Part shown: positions 52,576 to 62,830 of the stretch, piece after piece
Layout: each line of letters begins with the position of its first letter
Position numbering within the stretch: the first letter of the stretch is position 1
Origin: Lachnospiraceae bacterium
GTDB taxonomy: Bacteria > Bacillota > Clostridia > Lachnospirales > Lachnospiraceae
DNA: 64,000 nucleotides
Assembly: GCA_910575005.1 (NCBI GenBank)
Contig: CAJTCL010000013.1
Location: 62,001-126,000 of the forward strand
Reading direction: 5' to 3'
Notes under the pieces: generated by a model
Told to the model about the DNA's origin: nothing
Databases searched by the model: none
The model's input: the letters and a program-made list of their open reading frames with translations, nothing else
Program-made: the position numbers and the translations under genes

Positions 52576-54354
52576 ATGTCGGAGACAGTAAAACAGAGAA
52601 ATAGGCGGCCAAAACGCCCAAAGTTAAATATGGCACCAATACTTGCAGCCCTAGCATTTATTGGAATCGTGGTTTTGCTGGCATTGGGCAGTGTGGTGAT
52701 CAAGAAATATACACCATCCAAGGAGCGAGTAGATTTGGATGATTACTATCATCTACAGACTAAGGATGATATGGCATTGATTCTGGATCATAAACTTTTA
52801 GAAGAGACAGCAAAATATTGGGATGGTTGTGTATATGTGCAGTATCAGACCGTGAGGCAGTATTTGAATGAGCGTTTTTATTGGGATGCCAATGAAAATA
52901 TTTTGCGCTATACTACTGATTCCGATGTAATTTCTGTTCACCTAGGGGAAGATTCCTATATGGTAGGAAAAAAGAACAAAAAGGCTGATCATATAATTGT
53001 AAAAGTTGATGGTGAATCTGTGTATTTAGCATTGGATTTTGTTCAGAACTATACGAATCTAGATTTTGTTTTACATGAAGAGCCTAATCGTGTGTTAATC
53101 ACAGCAACTTGGGGTGAGATTTCTAAGGCGGATATTAAGAAGAACACGCAGATTCGTGTCAAAGGCGGAATTAAAAGTCCGATTGTAGCAGATGTGTTAA
53201 AGGGAAGCAGTGTAACCATTTTAGATCAAGGAGAAAACTGGAGCCGTGTATGCACTGAGGAGGGACATGCAGGTTATCTGAAAAATAAAATGTTGGGAGA
53301 AGAGAGGTCTGAACATATTTCCAGAGAATTTGAGGAGCCAGAATTTACACATCTTTTGAAAGATGAACCAATCAGCATGGGATGGCATCAGGTGACAAGC
53401 CCTGAAGCCAATGATAAGATTGCAAACGTTCTCCAATCAACGAAGGGGATTAATGTCGTTTCGCCGACTTGGTTTTATCTAAATGACAATAAAGGTAATC
53501 TTTTTTCATTGGCAGATCAGGATTATGTGGATTACTGCCATAAGAATGATGTGGAGGTTTGGGCGCTAGTTAGCAATCTGGAAAATCCAGATGCAGATTC
53601 CACTTATGTCCTCACCCATACTTCCACCAGGGATTATCTTACCAATCAAATTATATCCGCGGCGATTGAGTATAATTTTGATGGAATTAATCTTGATTTT
53701 GAAGCCTTGAGCGGAGAGGTCGGAGATGCTTATATCCAGTTTATTCGTGAACTGTCTATTAAATGTGAGAATAATGACCTTGTACTCTCTATCGACAATT
53801 ATGTGCCCTCTTCTTATACAGCGTTTTATAATCGGAAAGAGCAGGCGGTTTTTGCAGATTATGTTATTATTATGGGATATGATGAGCATACCAGTATTTC
53901 CGAGGATATTGGTTCTGTAGCATCTATTGGTTTTGTAGAGAAGGGTGTCACTGATACATTGCTAGAGGTGCCGGCAGAGCAGACCATTCTTGCAATGCCT
54001 TTTTACACTAGAATTTGGGAATTGACGCCCAAAGCGGGTTCCGGCGAAGATGTAGAATCTGCTTCTGAGGGCTATATTCCTTATACCTTTACTTGCTTTG
54101 AGGAGGGAATGCAGACGGTGGAGAACCGTTATACAGAAAATGGTGCCCAAGCTGTATGGTCCGAAGAGGATGGGCAATATGTGGCAGAATACCAAAAGGA
54201 TGGTAAGACATATAAGATGTGGATAGAAAATGAATCTTCTTTAGAGGAAAAGTTAAAGATCATGAAACAGCATCAGCTTGCAGGAGCCGCTTACTGGAAA
54301 CTGGGATTTGAGCGGCCATCTGCCTGGAATACGATTATCAAGTATGTGAATTAG
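52576..54354 (+). CDS. Membrane-anchored GH18-family protein with SH3 and stalk domains
   Basis: 592 residues. A basic start and one helix (about 22-43) anchor it outside. A stalk-like domain (about 70-190: VYVQYQTVRQYLNERFYW) and an SH3 domain (about 195-240: GSSVTILDQGENWSRVC) precede the glycosidase (about 260-592). FDGINLDFEAL is the DxxDxDxE signature with the catalytic Glu. Close relatives include spore-cortex or peptidoglycan-acting chitinase-fold enzymes (YaaH/SleL-like), but the substrate is unproven. GGAGG precedes ATG; the gene follows mecA. Confidence 0.9.
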   Translation: MSETVKQRNRRPKRPKLNMAPILAALAFIGIVVLLALGSVVIKKYTPSKERVDLDDYYHLQTKDDMALILDHKLLEETAKYWDGCVYVQYQTVRQYLNERFYWDANENILRYTTDSDVISVHLGEDSYMVGKKNKKADHIIVKVDGESVYLALDFVQNYTNLDFVLHEEPNRVLITATWGEISKADIKKNTQIRVKGGIKSPIVADVLKGSSVTILDQGENWSRVCTEEGHAGYLKNKMLGEERSEHISREFEEPEFTHLLKDEPISMGWHQVTSPEANDKIANVLQSTKGINVVSPTWFYLNDNKGNLFSLADQDYVDYCHKNDVEVWALVSNLENPDADSTYVLTHTSTRDYLTNQIISAAIEYNFDGINLDFEALSGEVGDAYIQFIRELSIKCENNDLVLSIDNYVPSSYTAFYNRKEQAVFADYVIIMGYDEHTSISEDIGSVASIGFVEKGVTDTLLEVPAEQTILAMPFYTRIWELTPKAGSGEDVESASEGYIPYTFTCFEEGMQTVENRYTENGAQAVWSEEDGQYVAEYQKDGKTYKMWIENESSLEEKLKIMKQHQLAGAAYWKLGFERPSAWNTIIKYVN

Positions 54355-54400
54355 AATTTTATCACTACACAATTATTAACAAGATGGGTATTTTAATAAT

Positions 54401-54444
54401 GTAAGGCGGACGGCTTGCAGTATCTGCAAGACTGCCCGCCTTAC
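54401..54444. terminator. Bidirectional terminator between convergent genes
   Basis: GTAAGGCGG...CCGCCTTAC with a further inner pairing TGCAG/CTGCA; no long T run on either side. Confidence 0.65.
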
Positions 54445-54451
54445 GCTCTGA

Positions 54452-55117
54452 TTACAGCTCTTTGCGCAGCTTTCCATCTCTCATTCGGAATGCCACATCA
54501 GCCGCCCCAGCAACTTCCATATCGTGTGTAACAATGATCACACAGTACCCTTTCTCATGGGCAAGACTACACAAGATATCAATGATGTTCTGTGTGTTAG
54601 CCCCATCAAGGTTTCCAGTTGGTTCATCTCCTAGGATAATTTTTGCATTGGAGGCAAGGCTCCTGGCGATTGCCACACGCTGTCTCTCTCCACCGGAGAG
54701 TTTTGAGGGAAAACGATTCATCTGTTCTTGTGTAATTCCCACACCTTCTAACAATGCTTTTGCCCTGGGACGGGCGTCCTTGGGTGTTACTCCACATAAT
54801 TCCATAGGAAAGCAGACATTCTCCATAACTGTTAGCAGCGGAAAAAGATGAAATGCCTGAAAGATCATGGAAATACTTTCACGGCGATAACGGTCAAGAT
54901 TTAATTCTGCCAGGTTATCGCCATCAAAAGTGATTTTACCATCTGTTGGCAGGTCAAGCCCTGCCAATAGAGAGAGCAGTGTGGATTTTCCTGAACCAGA
55001 GGGACCTACAATCGCGTACACATTCCCCTCCTCGAACGTATAGGAAATTTCGGAAACTGCAGCTCTAGGGGCGTTTTTGTATGTATATGATACATTTTCC
55101 AACGATAATATTGACAT
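54452..55117 (-). CDS. ABC ATP-binding protein of the FtsX-like export system
   Basis: 221 residues from ATG 55117, with AAGGAG eight bases upstream; the frame's earlier GTG at 55126 lies too close to that site. Walker A GPSGSGKST, Q-loop FQAFHLFP, signature SGGERQR, Walker [16 protein letters not shown], switch VTHDM. It belongs with MacB/BceA-type ATPases. Last gene of the BlaI-BlaR1-permease operon, 18 bp after the preceding permease. Confidence 0.94.
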   Translation of the reverse strand: MSILSLENVSYTYKNAPRAAVSEISYTFEEGNVYAIVGPSGSGKSTLLSLLAGLDLPTDGKITFDGDNLAELNLDRYRRESISMIFQAFHLFPLLTVMENVCFPMELCGVTPKDARPRAKALLEGVGITQEQMNRFPSKLSGGERQRVAIARSLASNAKIILGDEPTGNLDGANTQNIIDILCSLAHEKGYCVIIVTHDMEVAGAADVAFRMRDGKLRKEL

Positions 55118-55135
55118 AATTTTCACTCCTTTTTT

Positions 55136-58100
55136 CTATTCCTTTACCTGTAACAATTCCAATATTTTATGTCTGGTTACTTGAATCGCTGCTGTAAGGG
55201 TTCCACAGATGCATCCCAGAAGATACAAGGACCAGCAAAAGGAAAGTGTCTTTGTGCTTCTTATCACCAGTCCTGGGCTAAATAGGGCTAGAATTCCCAA
55301 AACAAGGGCAATTCCGGCAAGGCATAAAATGATCTGTTCCAATACCAGTATGCAGCGGGCGCGTTTTTTAGTGACGCCAAGAATCCGCAGGAATGCAGCT
55401 TCTTGTGCCGATTGCATAATTACCAGCCCAGGTCCCAACAGTCCAACCAGCACAGCCGCAGCCACAGCAATAGGGAACAGTGATTCCAATAGATTTCGGA
55501 TGCGTTTGGTGGTTTTAAACAAATCTGAGTCGATGTGGAAAGATGCAAGTGGTGAATACCTCATGCCTTTGCCTTTCTGGTCTTCTAGCAGGCTGTCCAG
55601 CTCCATAATCTTTTCGTTGTCTGTCAGGGCAAATTCACAGTAATCAACGGGGAAAGGCTGACTATAGAGGGTTTCCGCTGCCTCATTTAATGCTGCAAAA
55701 ATACCGGCGTTTACATCTTTATTTTTAGATTTGAGGATGCCTGCCACTTTATAGCTTTTTCCAGCTCGCTCAATGGCAAATTCAAGTTCATCTTCTTCAT
55801 ATACTTGCGGCATGAAAGAATACAGGTCCTCTGACATCAGAGTAATGTCGTCGCCTGCATGAATATCAAGCTTTTCTGCAAGTGTCTCTCCTACCAGGCA
55901 TACCCCGCCTGTGCCCTCAAAAATAGAATCATCGTATCCTTCTGCGTAGGTTACGGTGTAATCATCAATCAAATAACGGTCAAAGTCATTGGTAAATGTC
56001 ATAGGGCTTAATACACCGACGCCATTCACGCGCACACTGTAATTATTATAGTAATAAATATCTTTGATTAATTCAGATTTCGACAATTCTGTAATGTAAT
56101 TTGAGGAAAACTTCATGGCTCTGCCTTTTATATCCAGTTCCTGATAAGCCTCCTGATAGGTAAGCCTTGCCAACACGAACATTCCAATACCGGCAGCAAG
56201 CACAACGGTAAGGAGCAGTGATCCCAAAGTTTTTCCAATGCCACGCCGCATATGGCGCAGGATATAAGCAAGTACCTGCTGTGGCGCCCGGTATGTTCCA
56301 TGTGGAAAACCTTCTGCACCTGATGTTACATCAGAAAGTTTTGCAAGATCAAGTTTACATGGGGCAAGGGCAGAGTCTGCAAAGTCGGGCACATGTTTTG
56401 AGTCTGCAAAGTGGTTTTGTAACTTTCCTGGTTTTTTTGAGGTGTCTGTGTGATCCTGCAGCAGCTCCAGAGGAGATATTTTCTTCATCTTCCATAGAAA
56501 AATCAGTGTTATAAAGAAAATGAAAAATAATTCAAGAACCAGACAGAGAATTACGATTCCAGGAGGAATTGCTGCGTTTAGGATATATACAAAACCTTCA
56601 GGAGCGCTGTCGCCTGACATGTTGGCAAGCGTTTTTTCCGCTGTTTGGGATGCATAAAATAGTCCTGTGATACCGCCGATTGGTATGGCAAATATTGATA
56701 GTATGCCTAAGGGTAATATGATGGAAATGCCCGCCCGTTTGCCTGGAACTCCCAATGTCCGCATAATGGCATATGATTTTTTATTTCTGTCAATGTAGAG
56801 GTACACAGCAAGCATCAGCGCCAACCCTGCGCCAAGTATATACAGTAGGGTAGTCAGAAGCGAGGCCAGAGAACCTGAGTCAAGATTATCCTTGATTCCA
56901 GACCATCCTCCGTCTGAGAAACGTAAGGCCAGGCTCATCTCAGCCGCCAGAGGTTCGGCAGCTTCCTGGAACGCTTCTATGTTATGAGGATCTTCAATAA
57001 AGACGCTGAAGTCGCCCATACTGATTTCATGGTCCCTTGGAATTTCCACCGGCAAATGAGAAGATGGCACAAAGATCGTGGCTGGACCATAACTCCAGTG
57101 CATGTCATTGAAGCGGTCATACCACTCAGTGGTAAATTGGTATGCACCAATAATTTCAAGTTCTACAGAGGAAACGAAATTTGATAATTCTTCTGCTATA
57201 TGGTACCGTGTGCCGCTTTCACCTTGTCCATATAACAATATGTCGCCAAGTTCAATATGAATCTTGTCACCGACAGATAAACCATGCGTTTCCAAAAAAA
57301 GCTCACTGACAACGCAGGCATCCTGATCCTCTCTTGTCAGGGGACGTCCTTTGGAAATGGCAAGTTTGTGTTCATTTACATAGGGGATGGCGCGCATATC
57401 TGAGGTATATACAATGTCGTATGCGGAAGTACTCAGATTGGTTGTCTCAATAATTTCTTTATACTGGGCAAATTCTTCCGTTTCCAGAAAATTCTTCTCC
57501 AATCCATCTATCACACGGATAAACTCCATTCCTCCTCTCATGAAGCTGCCCAGTTCATAAGCTGATCCTGAGCGTTCACTGTAGGTACCCACGACCAGGA
57601 GGCGGCTTCCTTTCTTAAGTTCGTCAAAAAATGGCCGTGGATATTGATGTCTGCAGTAATCCCCATGCATCGCCTGTATTTTCAGAGGCTTGTCAGGGTC
57701 AAACTGAAGTTCACCGCAATGTACGGTAATATCGTCAAATACTAAATATAAAGTACCAGAGTCATACTCCTCTAATCCATCATAGGTTCCCTCCAGCACA
57801 AATTCTCCTTCTGCAAAAGAAGCATCTGGGTCAATGATACGCTTATAATCTTCTACCAGCCCGTCGGTTGTATATCTTGTATCGGTAAAAGTGATGCCAG
57901 GCAGTGATGAAAATTCTTCAAGCTGTGCTTCCGTTGGCCAGGGTTTTGGCTCTGGTTGATAATATTCCATTGGCGGGGTGCTGTTATCTAAGCCGGCAAC
58001 ACCGTGGTAAAAACTCTCAGCCTTTGCTGTCTCACGTGTGGTAACAGCATAATCTGTGACCCTTGAAAACAGAGCAAAGGTTGCAGCGGCGATCAGTAAG

Positions 58101-58162
58101 AAGGTCAGCAGTGTCTTTACCGGAGCACGCAACAATGTTTTTAGAGCAATTGATTTTCTCAT
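55136..58162 (-). CDS. FtsX-like ABC permease, copy A
   Basis: 1008 residues. TM1 near 11-31 (LKTLLRAPVKTLLTFLLIAA). A large extracytoplasmic domain (about 35-430) follows, then an FtsX core (RNKKSYAIMRTLGVPGKRAG) with helices to about 560, a cytoplasmic linker (SPLELLQDHTDTSKK), a second helix near 640, another outer domain, and a final FtsX core with ILGVTKKRARCILVLEQ. It has the doubled layout of BceB/SalY-like permeases but is longer. It is paralogous to copy B just upstream; long stretches are nearly identical. GAAGGGAGG precedes ATG. Confidence 0.92.
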   Translation of the reverse strand: MRKSIALKTLLRAPVKTLLTFLLIAAATFALFSRVTDYAVTTRETAKAESFYHGVAGLDNSTPPMEYYQPEPKPWPTEAQLEEFSSLPGITFTDTRYTTDGLVEDYKRIIDPDASFAEGEFVLEGTYDGLEEYDSGTLYLVFDDITVHCGELQFDPDKPLKIQAMHGDYCRHQYPRPFFDELKKGSRLLVVGTYSERSGSAYELGSFMRGGMEFIRVIDGLEKNFLETEEFAQYKEIIETTNLSTSAYDIVYTSDMRAIPYVNEHKLAISKGRPLTREDQDACVVSELFLETHGLSVGDKIHIELGDILLYGQGESGTRYHIAEELSNFVSSVELEIIGAYQFTTEWYDRFNDMHWSYGPATIFVPSSHLPVEIPRDHEISMGDFSVFIEDPHNIEAFQEAAEPLAAEMSLALRFSDGGWSGIKDNLDSGSLASLLTTLLYILGAGLALMLAVYLYIDRNKKSYAIMRTLGVPGKRAGISIILPLGILSIFAIPIGGITGLFYASQTAEKTLANMSGDSAPEGFVYILNAAIPPGIVILCLVLELFFIFFITLIFLWKMKKISPLELLQDHTDTSKKPGKLQNHFADSKHVPDFADSALAPCKLDLAKLSDVTSGAEGFPHGTYRAPQQVLAYILRHMRRGIGKTLGSLLLTVVLAAGIGMFVLARLTYQEAYQELDIKGRAMKFSSNYITELSKSELIKDIYYYNNYSVRVNGVGVLSPMTFTNDFDRYLIDDYTVTYAEGYDDSIFEGTGGVCLVGETLAEKLDIHAGDDITLMSEDLYSFMPQVYEEDELEFAIERAGKSYKVAGILKSKNKDVNAGIFAALNEAAETLYSQPFPVDYCEFALTDNEKIMELDSLLEDQKGKGMRYSPLASFHIDSDLFKTTKRIRNLLESLFPIAVAAAVLVGLLGPGLVIMQSAQEAAFLRILGVTKKRARCILVLEQIILCLAGIALVLGILALFSPGLVIRSTKTLSFCWSLYLLGCICGTLTAAIQVTRHKILELLQVKE

Positions 58163-58214
58163 AATATCCTCCCTTCTGTATGTTTCCAGTACTAACAGGT
58201 GGTTTTATTTATCT

Positions 58215-61200
58215 CTATTCCCTTACCTGTAATAATTCTAATATTCTATGTCTAGTTACTTGAACCGCAGCCAGTAAGGTTCCCAAGACGCTTCCCAGAA
58301 AATACAAGGACCAGCAAAAAGCAAGTGTCTTTGTGCTTCTTACAACTAACCCAGGACTACACAAGGCAAGAATCACAGCCACAAGTATTATCCCAGAGAT
58401 ACACAAGAGGCTCTGTTCCAATATCAGTATACAGCGGGCTCGTTTTTTAGTGACGCCAAGAATTCGCAAAAATCCCGCTTCTTGTGCTGACTGCATGATC
58501 ACCAGTCCTGGTCCCAACAATCCTATCAGTACAGCCGCAGTCATGGCAATGGGGAACAGCGAATCCAGCAGATTACGGACACGTGTTGTGGTTTTAAACA
58601 AATCTGAGTCGATGTGGAAAGAGGCTGTCAATGAATACCTCATGCCTTTTTCTTTCAGTTCTTCTAACAATTTTTCCAATTCCATAATCTTTTCATTATC
58701 GGCCACCGTAAATTCACAATAGTCAACAGGGAAGGGCTGGCTATAGAGATTTTCTGCTGCTTCATTTATAACAGAATAGATACCTGTATTTTCATCTGCG
58801 TCCTCAGAATGCAGAATACCTACCACTTTATAACTTTTTCCGGCTCGTTCAATGGCAAATTCAAGTTCATCTTCTTCATACACTTGCGGCATAAAAGAAT
58901 ATAAGTCTTCTGACATCAAAGTGATGTCATCGCCTGGTTGAACGCCGAGAGTTTCTGCAAGCGTCTGTCCTATGAGACATACCGCGCCTGTGCCCTCAAA
59001 AACAGAACGGTCATAACCTTTCGCATAGGTGACGGTGTAATCATCCGTCAGATATTGGTCAAAGTTATTGGTAAATGTCATAGGGCTTAAGATTCCTACT
59101 CCGTTCACACGAACACGGTAATTATTATAGTAATAGATATCTTTGATGAAATCAGATTTTGATAGTTCTGTAATGTAATTTGACGAATACTTCATGGCTC
59201 GGCCCTTCACATCAAGTTCCTGATAAGCTTCCTGATAGGAAAGTCTTGCCAATACGAACATTCCAATACCTGCGGCCAAGACTACGGTCAGCAGCAAAGA
59301 GCCCACTGTTTTTCCTATACCTCTTTGCATATGGCGTAAAATGTAAGCGCATACCTGCCGCGGCGCTCTGTATGTCCCGTTTGTGAACTTGTTTGTCTCT
59401 AAATCTGTAGAAATTAATTCATCAGAAAGTTTAGTAATGTCAAGCCTATAAGGAACAAGACCCGCGTCAGTGATATCTGGTTTATGTTTGACACCAGTAA
59501 AGCGATTTTGTAACATCGGTGCTTTTTTTGAGGTGTCTGTGTGATCCTGCAGCAATTCTAAAGGAGATATTTTCTTCATTCTCCATAAGAAAAGAAGTGT
59601 CACAAAGAAAATAAATAATAATTCAAGAACCAGACAAAGGACAACTATACCAGTAGGAATCGCTGCATTCAGGACATAGACATAACCTTCAGGAGCGCTG
59701 TCGCCTGACATGTTGGCAAGCGTTTTTGACGCCGTATGGGATGCGTAAAATAGTCCCGTTATGCTGCCGACAGGTATGGCAAATATGGAGAGTACGACGA
59801 AAGGCAGAGTGACGGAAATTCCAGCTTTTTTGCCTGGAACGCCCAATGTCCGCATAATGGCATATGATTTTTTATTTCTGTCAATGTAGAGGTACACTGC
59901 CAGCAGCAGCGCCAACACTGCACCAAGAATATATAGCACAGTAGTCAGAAGTGAAGCCAGTGAGCCGGTATTAAGATTATCCTTTATACCAGACCATCCT
60001 CCATCAGAGTACCGTAAGGCTATACCCATTTCTGCCGCCATAAGTTCTGCCGCCGCTCGAAATTCTTCTATATTATGAGGATCTTCAATAAAGACACTGA
60101 AGTCACCCATACGGATTTCATGATCCTTTGGAACTTCCACGGGCAGAAGGGAAGCAGGCACAAAGATGGTAGCTGGCCCATAGCTCCAGTCACTATCGTT
60201 CAAGCGATCAATCCATTCATCGTTAAAGTGGTAGGCGCCAATGATTTCAAGATCTACAGAGGTGACAAAATTTGTTAGATTTTCCGCTGTTCGGTAGCGC
60301 GTGCCACATTTTCCCTGTCCTTGTAGTAATTTGTCGCCAAGTTCTATGTGGAGCTTATCACCTACAGATAGATCATAAGTGTCCAAAAAAAGCTCACTGA
60401 CCACACAGACGTCTGTATCTTCTGTCGTCAAGGGCCGCCCCTTGGAGATCGCTAATTTATGCGTATTCACATAAGGGATTGCGCGCATGTCCGAGGTGTA
60501 TACAATGTCGTATGCCATATTGCTTTGATTTCTTGCCTCAATGATTCCTCTATAGCGGGAAAATTCTTCTGTTTGCAGATAATCTTTCCCCAGTCCATCT
60601 ATCACACGCAAATAATCTATCTCTTTTTCCATGTAGCTGCCCAATTCAAAAGCAGTTCCTGAGCGTTCAAGATAGGATCCCAGAACCAGGAATCTGCTTC
60701 CTTTTTTTAGTTCATCAAAGAAGGTTCGGGAATAGGAGTTTCCAACGAAATCACCACCCTGTGCCTTTATTTTTAGCGGCCTATCAGGGTTAAACTGAAG
60801 TTCTCCAGCAAGTACGGTGATATCATGAAATATTAAATATAAACTGCCTGAGTCATAGTCCTCTAACCCATCATAAGTGCCTTCCAGGACAAATTCCCCT
60901 TGCACATATGAATTTTGATCTATCACACGTTTATAATCCTCTACCAGACCATCTGTTGTATATCTTGTATCTGCCAGAGTAACGCCGGGCAGTGATGAAA
61001 ATTCTGCAATCTGTGCATCTGTGGGCCACGGTTTTGGCGTGCCCATAAACGGGGTACTGTTATCCAAACCGGCAGCGCCGTGGTAAAAACTCTCAGCCTT
61101 AGCTGCTTCTCGCGTAGTTACAGCATAATCTGTAACTTTAGAAAATAAGGCAAAGGTGGCTGCGGCGATCAACAGACAAGTCAATAATGTTTTTAATGGA

Positions 61201-61238
61201 GTGCGCAGCATTGTTTTTAAAGTTATTAATTTTCGCAT
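58215..61238 (-). CDS. FtsX-like ABC permease, copy B
   Basis: 1007 residues from the ATG at 61238 with AAAGGAGG seven bases upstream; the longer frame to 61322 runs back into the protease gene. Same layout as copy A. Differences are concentrated in the outer domains and in the linker between the two FtsX cores. High similarity through FtsX cores and outer domains indicates a tandem duplication. The two could form a heterodimer with one ATPase pair. Location downstream of BlaI/BlaR1 suggests induction by an envelope stress. Confidence 0.92.
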   Translation of the reverse strand: MRKLITLKTMLRTPLKTLLTCLLIAAATFALFSKVTDYAVTTREAAKAESFYHGAAGLDNSTPFMGTPKPWPTDAQIAEFSSLPGVTLADTRYTTDGLVEDYKRVIDQNSYVQGEFVLEGTYDGLEDYDSGSLYLIFHDITVLAGELQFNPDRPLKIKAQGGDFVGNSYSRTFFDELKKGSRFLVLGSYLERSGTAFELGSYMEKEIDYLRVIDGLGKDYLQTEEFSRYRGIIEARNQSNMAYDIVYTSDMRAIPYVNTHKLAISKGRPLTTEDTDVCVVSELFLDTYDLSVGDKLHIELGDKLLQGQGKCGTRYRTAENLTNFVTSVDLEIIGAYHFNDEWIDRLNDSDWSYGPATIFVPASLLPVEVPKDHEIRMGDFSVFIEDPHNIEEFRAAAELMAAEMGIALRYSDGGWSGIKDNLNTGSLASLLTTVLYILGAVLALLLAVYLYIDRNKKSYAIMRTLGVPGKKAGISVTLPFVVLSIFAIPVGSITGLFYASHTASKTLANMSGDSAPEGYVYVLNAAIPTGIVVLCLVLELLFIFFVTLLFLWRMKKISPLELLQDHTDTSKKAPMLQNRFTGVKHKPDITDAGLVPYRLDITKLSDELISTDLETNKFTNGTYRAPRQVCAYILRHMQRGIGKTVGSLLLTVVLAAGIGMFVLARLSYQEAYQELDVKGRAMKYSSNYITELSKSDFIKDIYYYNNYRVRVNGVGILSPMTFTNNFDQYLTDDYTVTYAKGYDRSVFEGTGAVCLIGQTLAETLGVQPGDDITLMSEDLYSFMPQVYEEDELEFAIERAGKSYKVVGILHSEDADENTGIYSVINEAAENLYSQPFPVDYCEFTVADNEKIMELEKLLEELKEKGMRYSLTASFHIDSDLFKTTTRVRNLLDSLFPIAMTAAVLIGLLGPGLVIMQSAQEAGFLRILGVTKKRARCILILEQSLLCISGIILVAVILALCSPGLVVRSTKTLAFCWSLYFLGSVLGTLLAAVQVTRHRILELLQVRE

Positions 61239-61279
61239 GTTTTCCTCCTTTCCCAAATAGTCGGTTCCAGAATATGGGT

Positions 61280-62368
61280 TTATTGTTCGAGGAAGTGTAC
61301 ATAATAAGTACCGTCCACGCATTCTATAGAGTAGGTGTTGCCTGTTGTCGTCTCTGAATGATCTGTTTCCATTCCAAATCCATTATTGGACGGCTCATAA
61401 TCTGGTCGGATGACGAACGAATAGGAAAGGAAAATAAACATACAAAATATCAAAAAACAGGATCCAGTAAACAATATATTTTTCTTTTTAGAACTATAAC
61501 TGGCAGAAACAAGCCGAAATCTTTCAATAATTTCAGCTTCATAACTTTTGGAGACTAGGGCTGTCGTTCCATAAAATGAATGATCTTGTCTTTTAGAACC
61601 GGTATTTTTCAGCATGGCGACAATGGTTGCCAAATATTGAGCCTTTTGCTGGTTTTCCATCTTATCGGTTACGTCCAGGTCGCATTTTATCTCCAAAATT
61701 TGCGCTAAATCTCTTTTCAGAAGGTAGATCACCGGATTCCACCAGAAAATGCAGGAATAAATATGTATCAGCAGTTTGATCAATAAATCTCGGTTTTGGA
61801 AATGTGTATATTCGTGCCGCAGAATATAATATAATTCGGAATCACTATATTCTGCTTCTGGCAGAAGGATAGACTTTCGAAAAATTCCCGCGCCCATAGG
61901 AATACTAATGTCGGCACTGCTGCGGATATCTATTTTAAATTGTGCTCTGCTGACGTTTAACACCCTGTTAAATACCCGTTTACACTGCTCGTCTGTGCGT
62001 ATGCTGCAAGCAAAAAATTTTCTCATAGCGTTTACATATTGGTAGATAAAATGTAGAATCAAAATGACAGATACAATTATCCAAACTGCAGTGAGAATGG
62101 ACAAGGGGGATAACTGTGCCGTATTCTGGTCATTGATGTAAACATTTTGCCACAGTTCCTGGAACACTCCCTGGGGAGGTATCACTCTGGTAAATGAAAA
62201 TTCATAAGGAACGATCATCCGTATCACAGAAAACAGGTATAAGAATAGTATGTTCGTGATTCCTAACTGTCGGATAAAAAAGTGCTTTTTCCGGCAGAAA
62301 TAATTAAACACTGCTAATACACTGCTCCATATGACGGACATAAATAAAGAAAAAAATGTAATCTGCAT
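61280..62368 (-). CDS. BlaR1-type M56 membrane protease (short form)
   Basis: 362 residues. About four helices; the zinc site HEYTHFQNRDLLIK and an ECK/D-type third ligand region (KRDLAQILEIKCDLDV) fit M56 metalloproteases. After the last helix only about 35 residues remain outside, so the C-terminal penicillin-binding sensor domain of true BlaR1/MecR1 is absent. It probably cleaves the BlaI-like repressor (two bases upstream in the operon) in response to a different signal. AAAGGAG precedes ATG. Confidence 0.9.
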   Translation of the reverse strand: MQITFFSLFMSVIWSSVLAVFNYFCRKKHFFIRQLGITNILFLYLFSVIRMIVPYEFSFTRVIPPQGVFQELWQNVYINDQNTAQLSPLSILTAVWIIVSVILILHFIYQYVNAMRKFFACSIRTDEQCKRVFNRVLNVSRAQFKIDIRSSADISIPMGAGIFRKSILLPEAEYSDSELYYILRHEYTHFQNRDLLIKLLIHIYSCIFWWNPVIYLLKRDLAQILEIKCDLDVTDKMENQQKAQYLATIVAMLKNTGSKRQDHSFYGTTALVSKSYEAEIIERFRLVSASYSSKKKNILFTGSCFLIFCMFIFLSYSFVIRPDYEPSNNGFGMETDHSETTTGNTYSIECVDGTYYVHFLEQ

Positions 62369-62370
62369 AC

Positions 62371-62784
62371 TCAGCTCTCCTTTGTTTCTTTATTCTTTAG
62401 CTCTTGTATAATCTCTTCTAGCTGCTTTACCAATCCCTCCTCATCCGCTTTATTTACTTCATTCACCATCGCCACAGTGACTGCTGCAATTGAATTTTTC
62501 TCAATTCCTTTTGACATTACCAGTTTGGCGGCATATTGTTCCTTTGTGACGATTGGAACAAACTGTCTGGCGTATTGTGTGCCACACTGTACGGTACCAC
62601 ATACCTCTATCATGCCTTTTTTCAGCAATGAGCGCAGCATCATATGTATATAGTTCCCGTTCCAGGAACGGTCAGCAGAAAATTCTGAGATGTCAACGCT
62701 TGTCAAAGGTTCTTTCTTTTCCCAAAATAGTTCCATTAAATCCTCTTCGCTGTTTGTCAAGTGTTTTGCTTTTTTGGAAATCAT
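62371..62784 (-). CDS. BlaI/MecI-family repressor
   Basis: 137 residues. The winged helix (LTNSEEDLMELFWEKKEPLTS, NYIHMMLRSLLKKGMIEV) and a C-terminal dimer helix match BlaI/MecI. It would bind the palindrome at 62831-62851 and repress this operon. The BlaI cleavage site normally lies in the dimer domain and cannot be pinned here. First gene of the operon. Confidence 0.92.
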   Translation of the reverse strand: MISKKAKHLTNSEEDLMELFWEKKEPLTSVDISEFSADRSWNGNYIHMMLRSLLKKGMIEVCGTVQCGTQYARQFVPIVTKEQYAAKLVMSKGIEKNSIAAVTVAMVNEVNKADEEGLVKQLEEIIQELKNKETKES

Positions 62785-62830
62785 AGTTATTTTTTACACA
62801 TCCTTTCTATTTGTGACAAATATTTTTTAT

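Noticed and set aside
61280-62368. A full beta-lactam-sensing BlaR1
   Set aside because: The protein is about 240 residues shorter than typical BlaR1 and lacks the penicillin-binding sensor domain.
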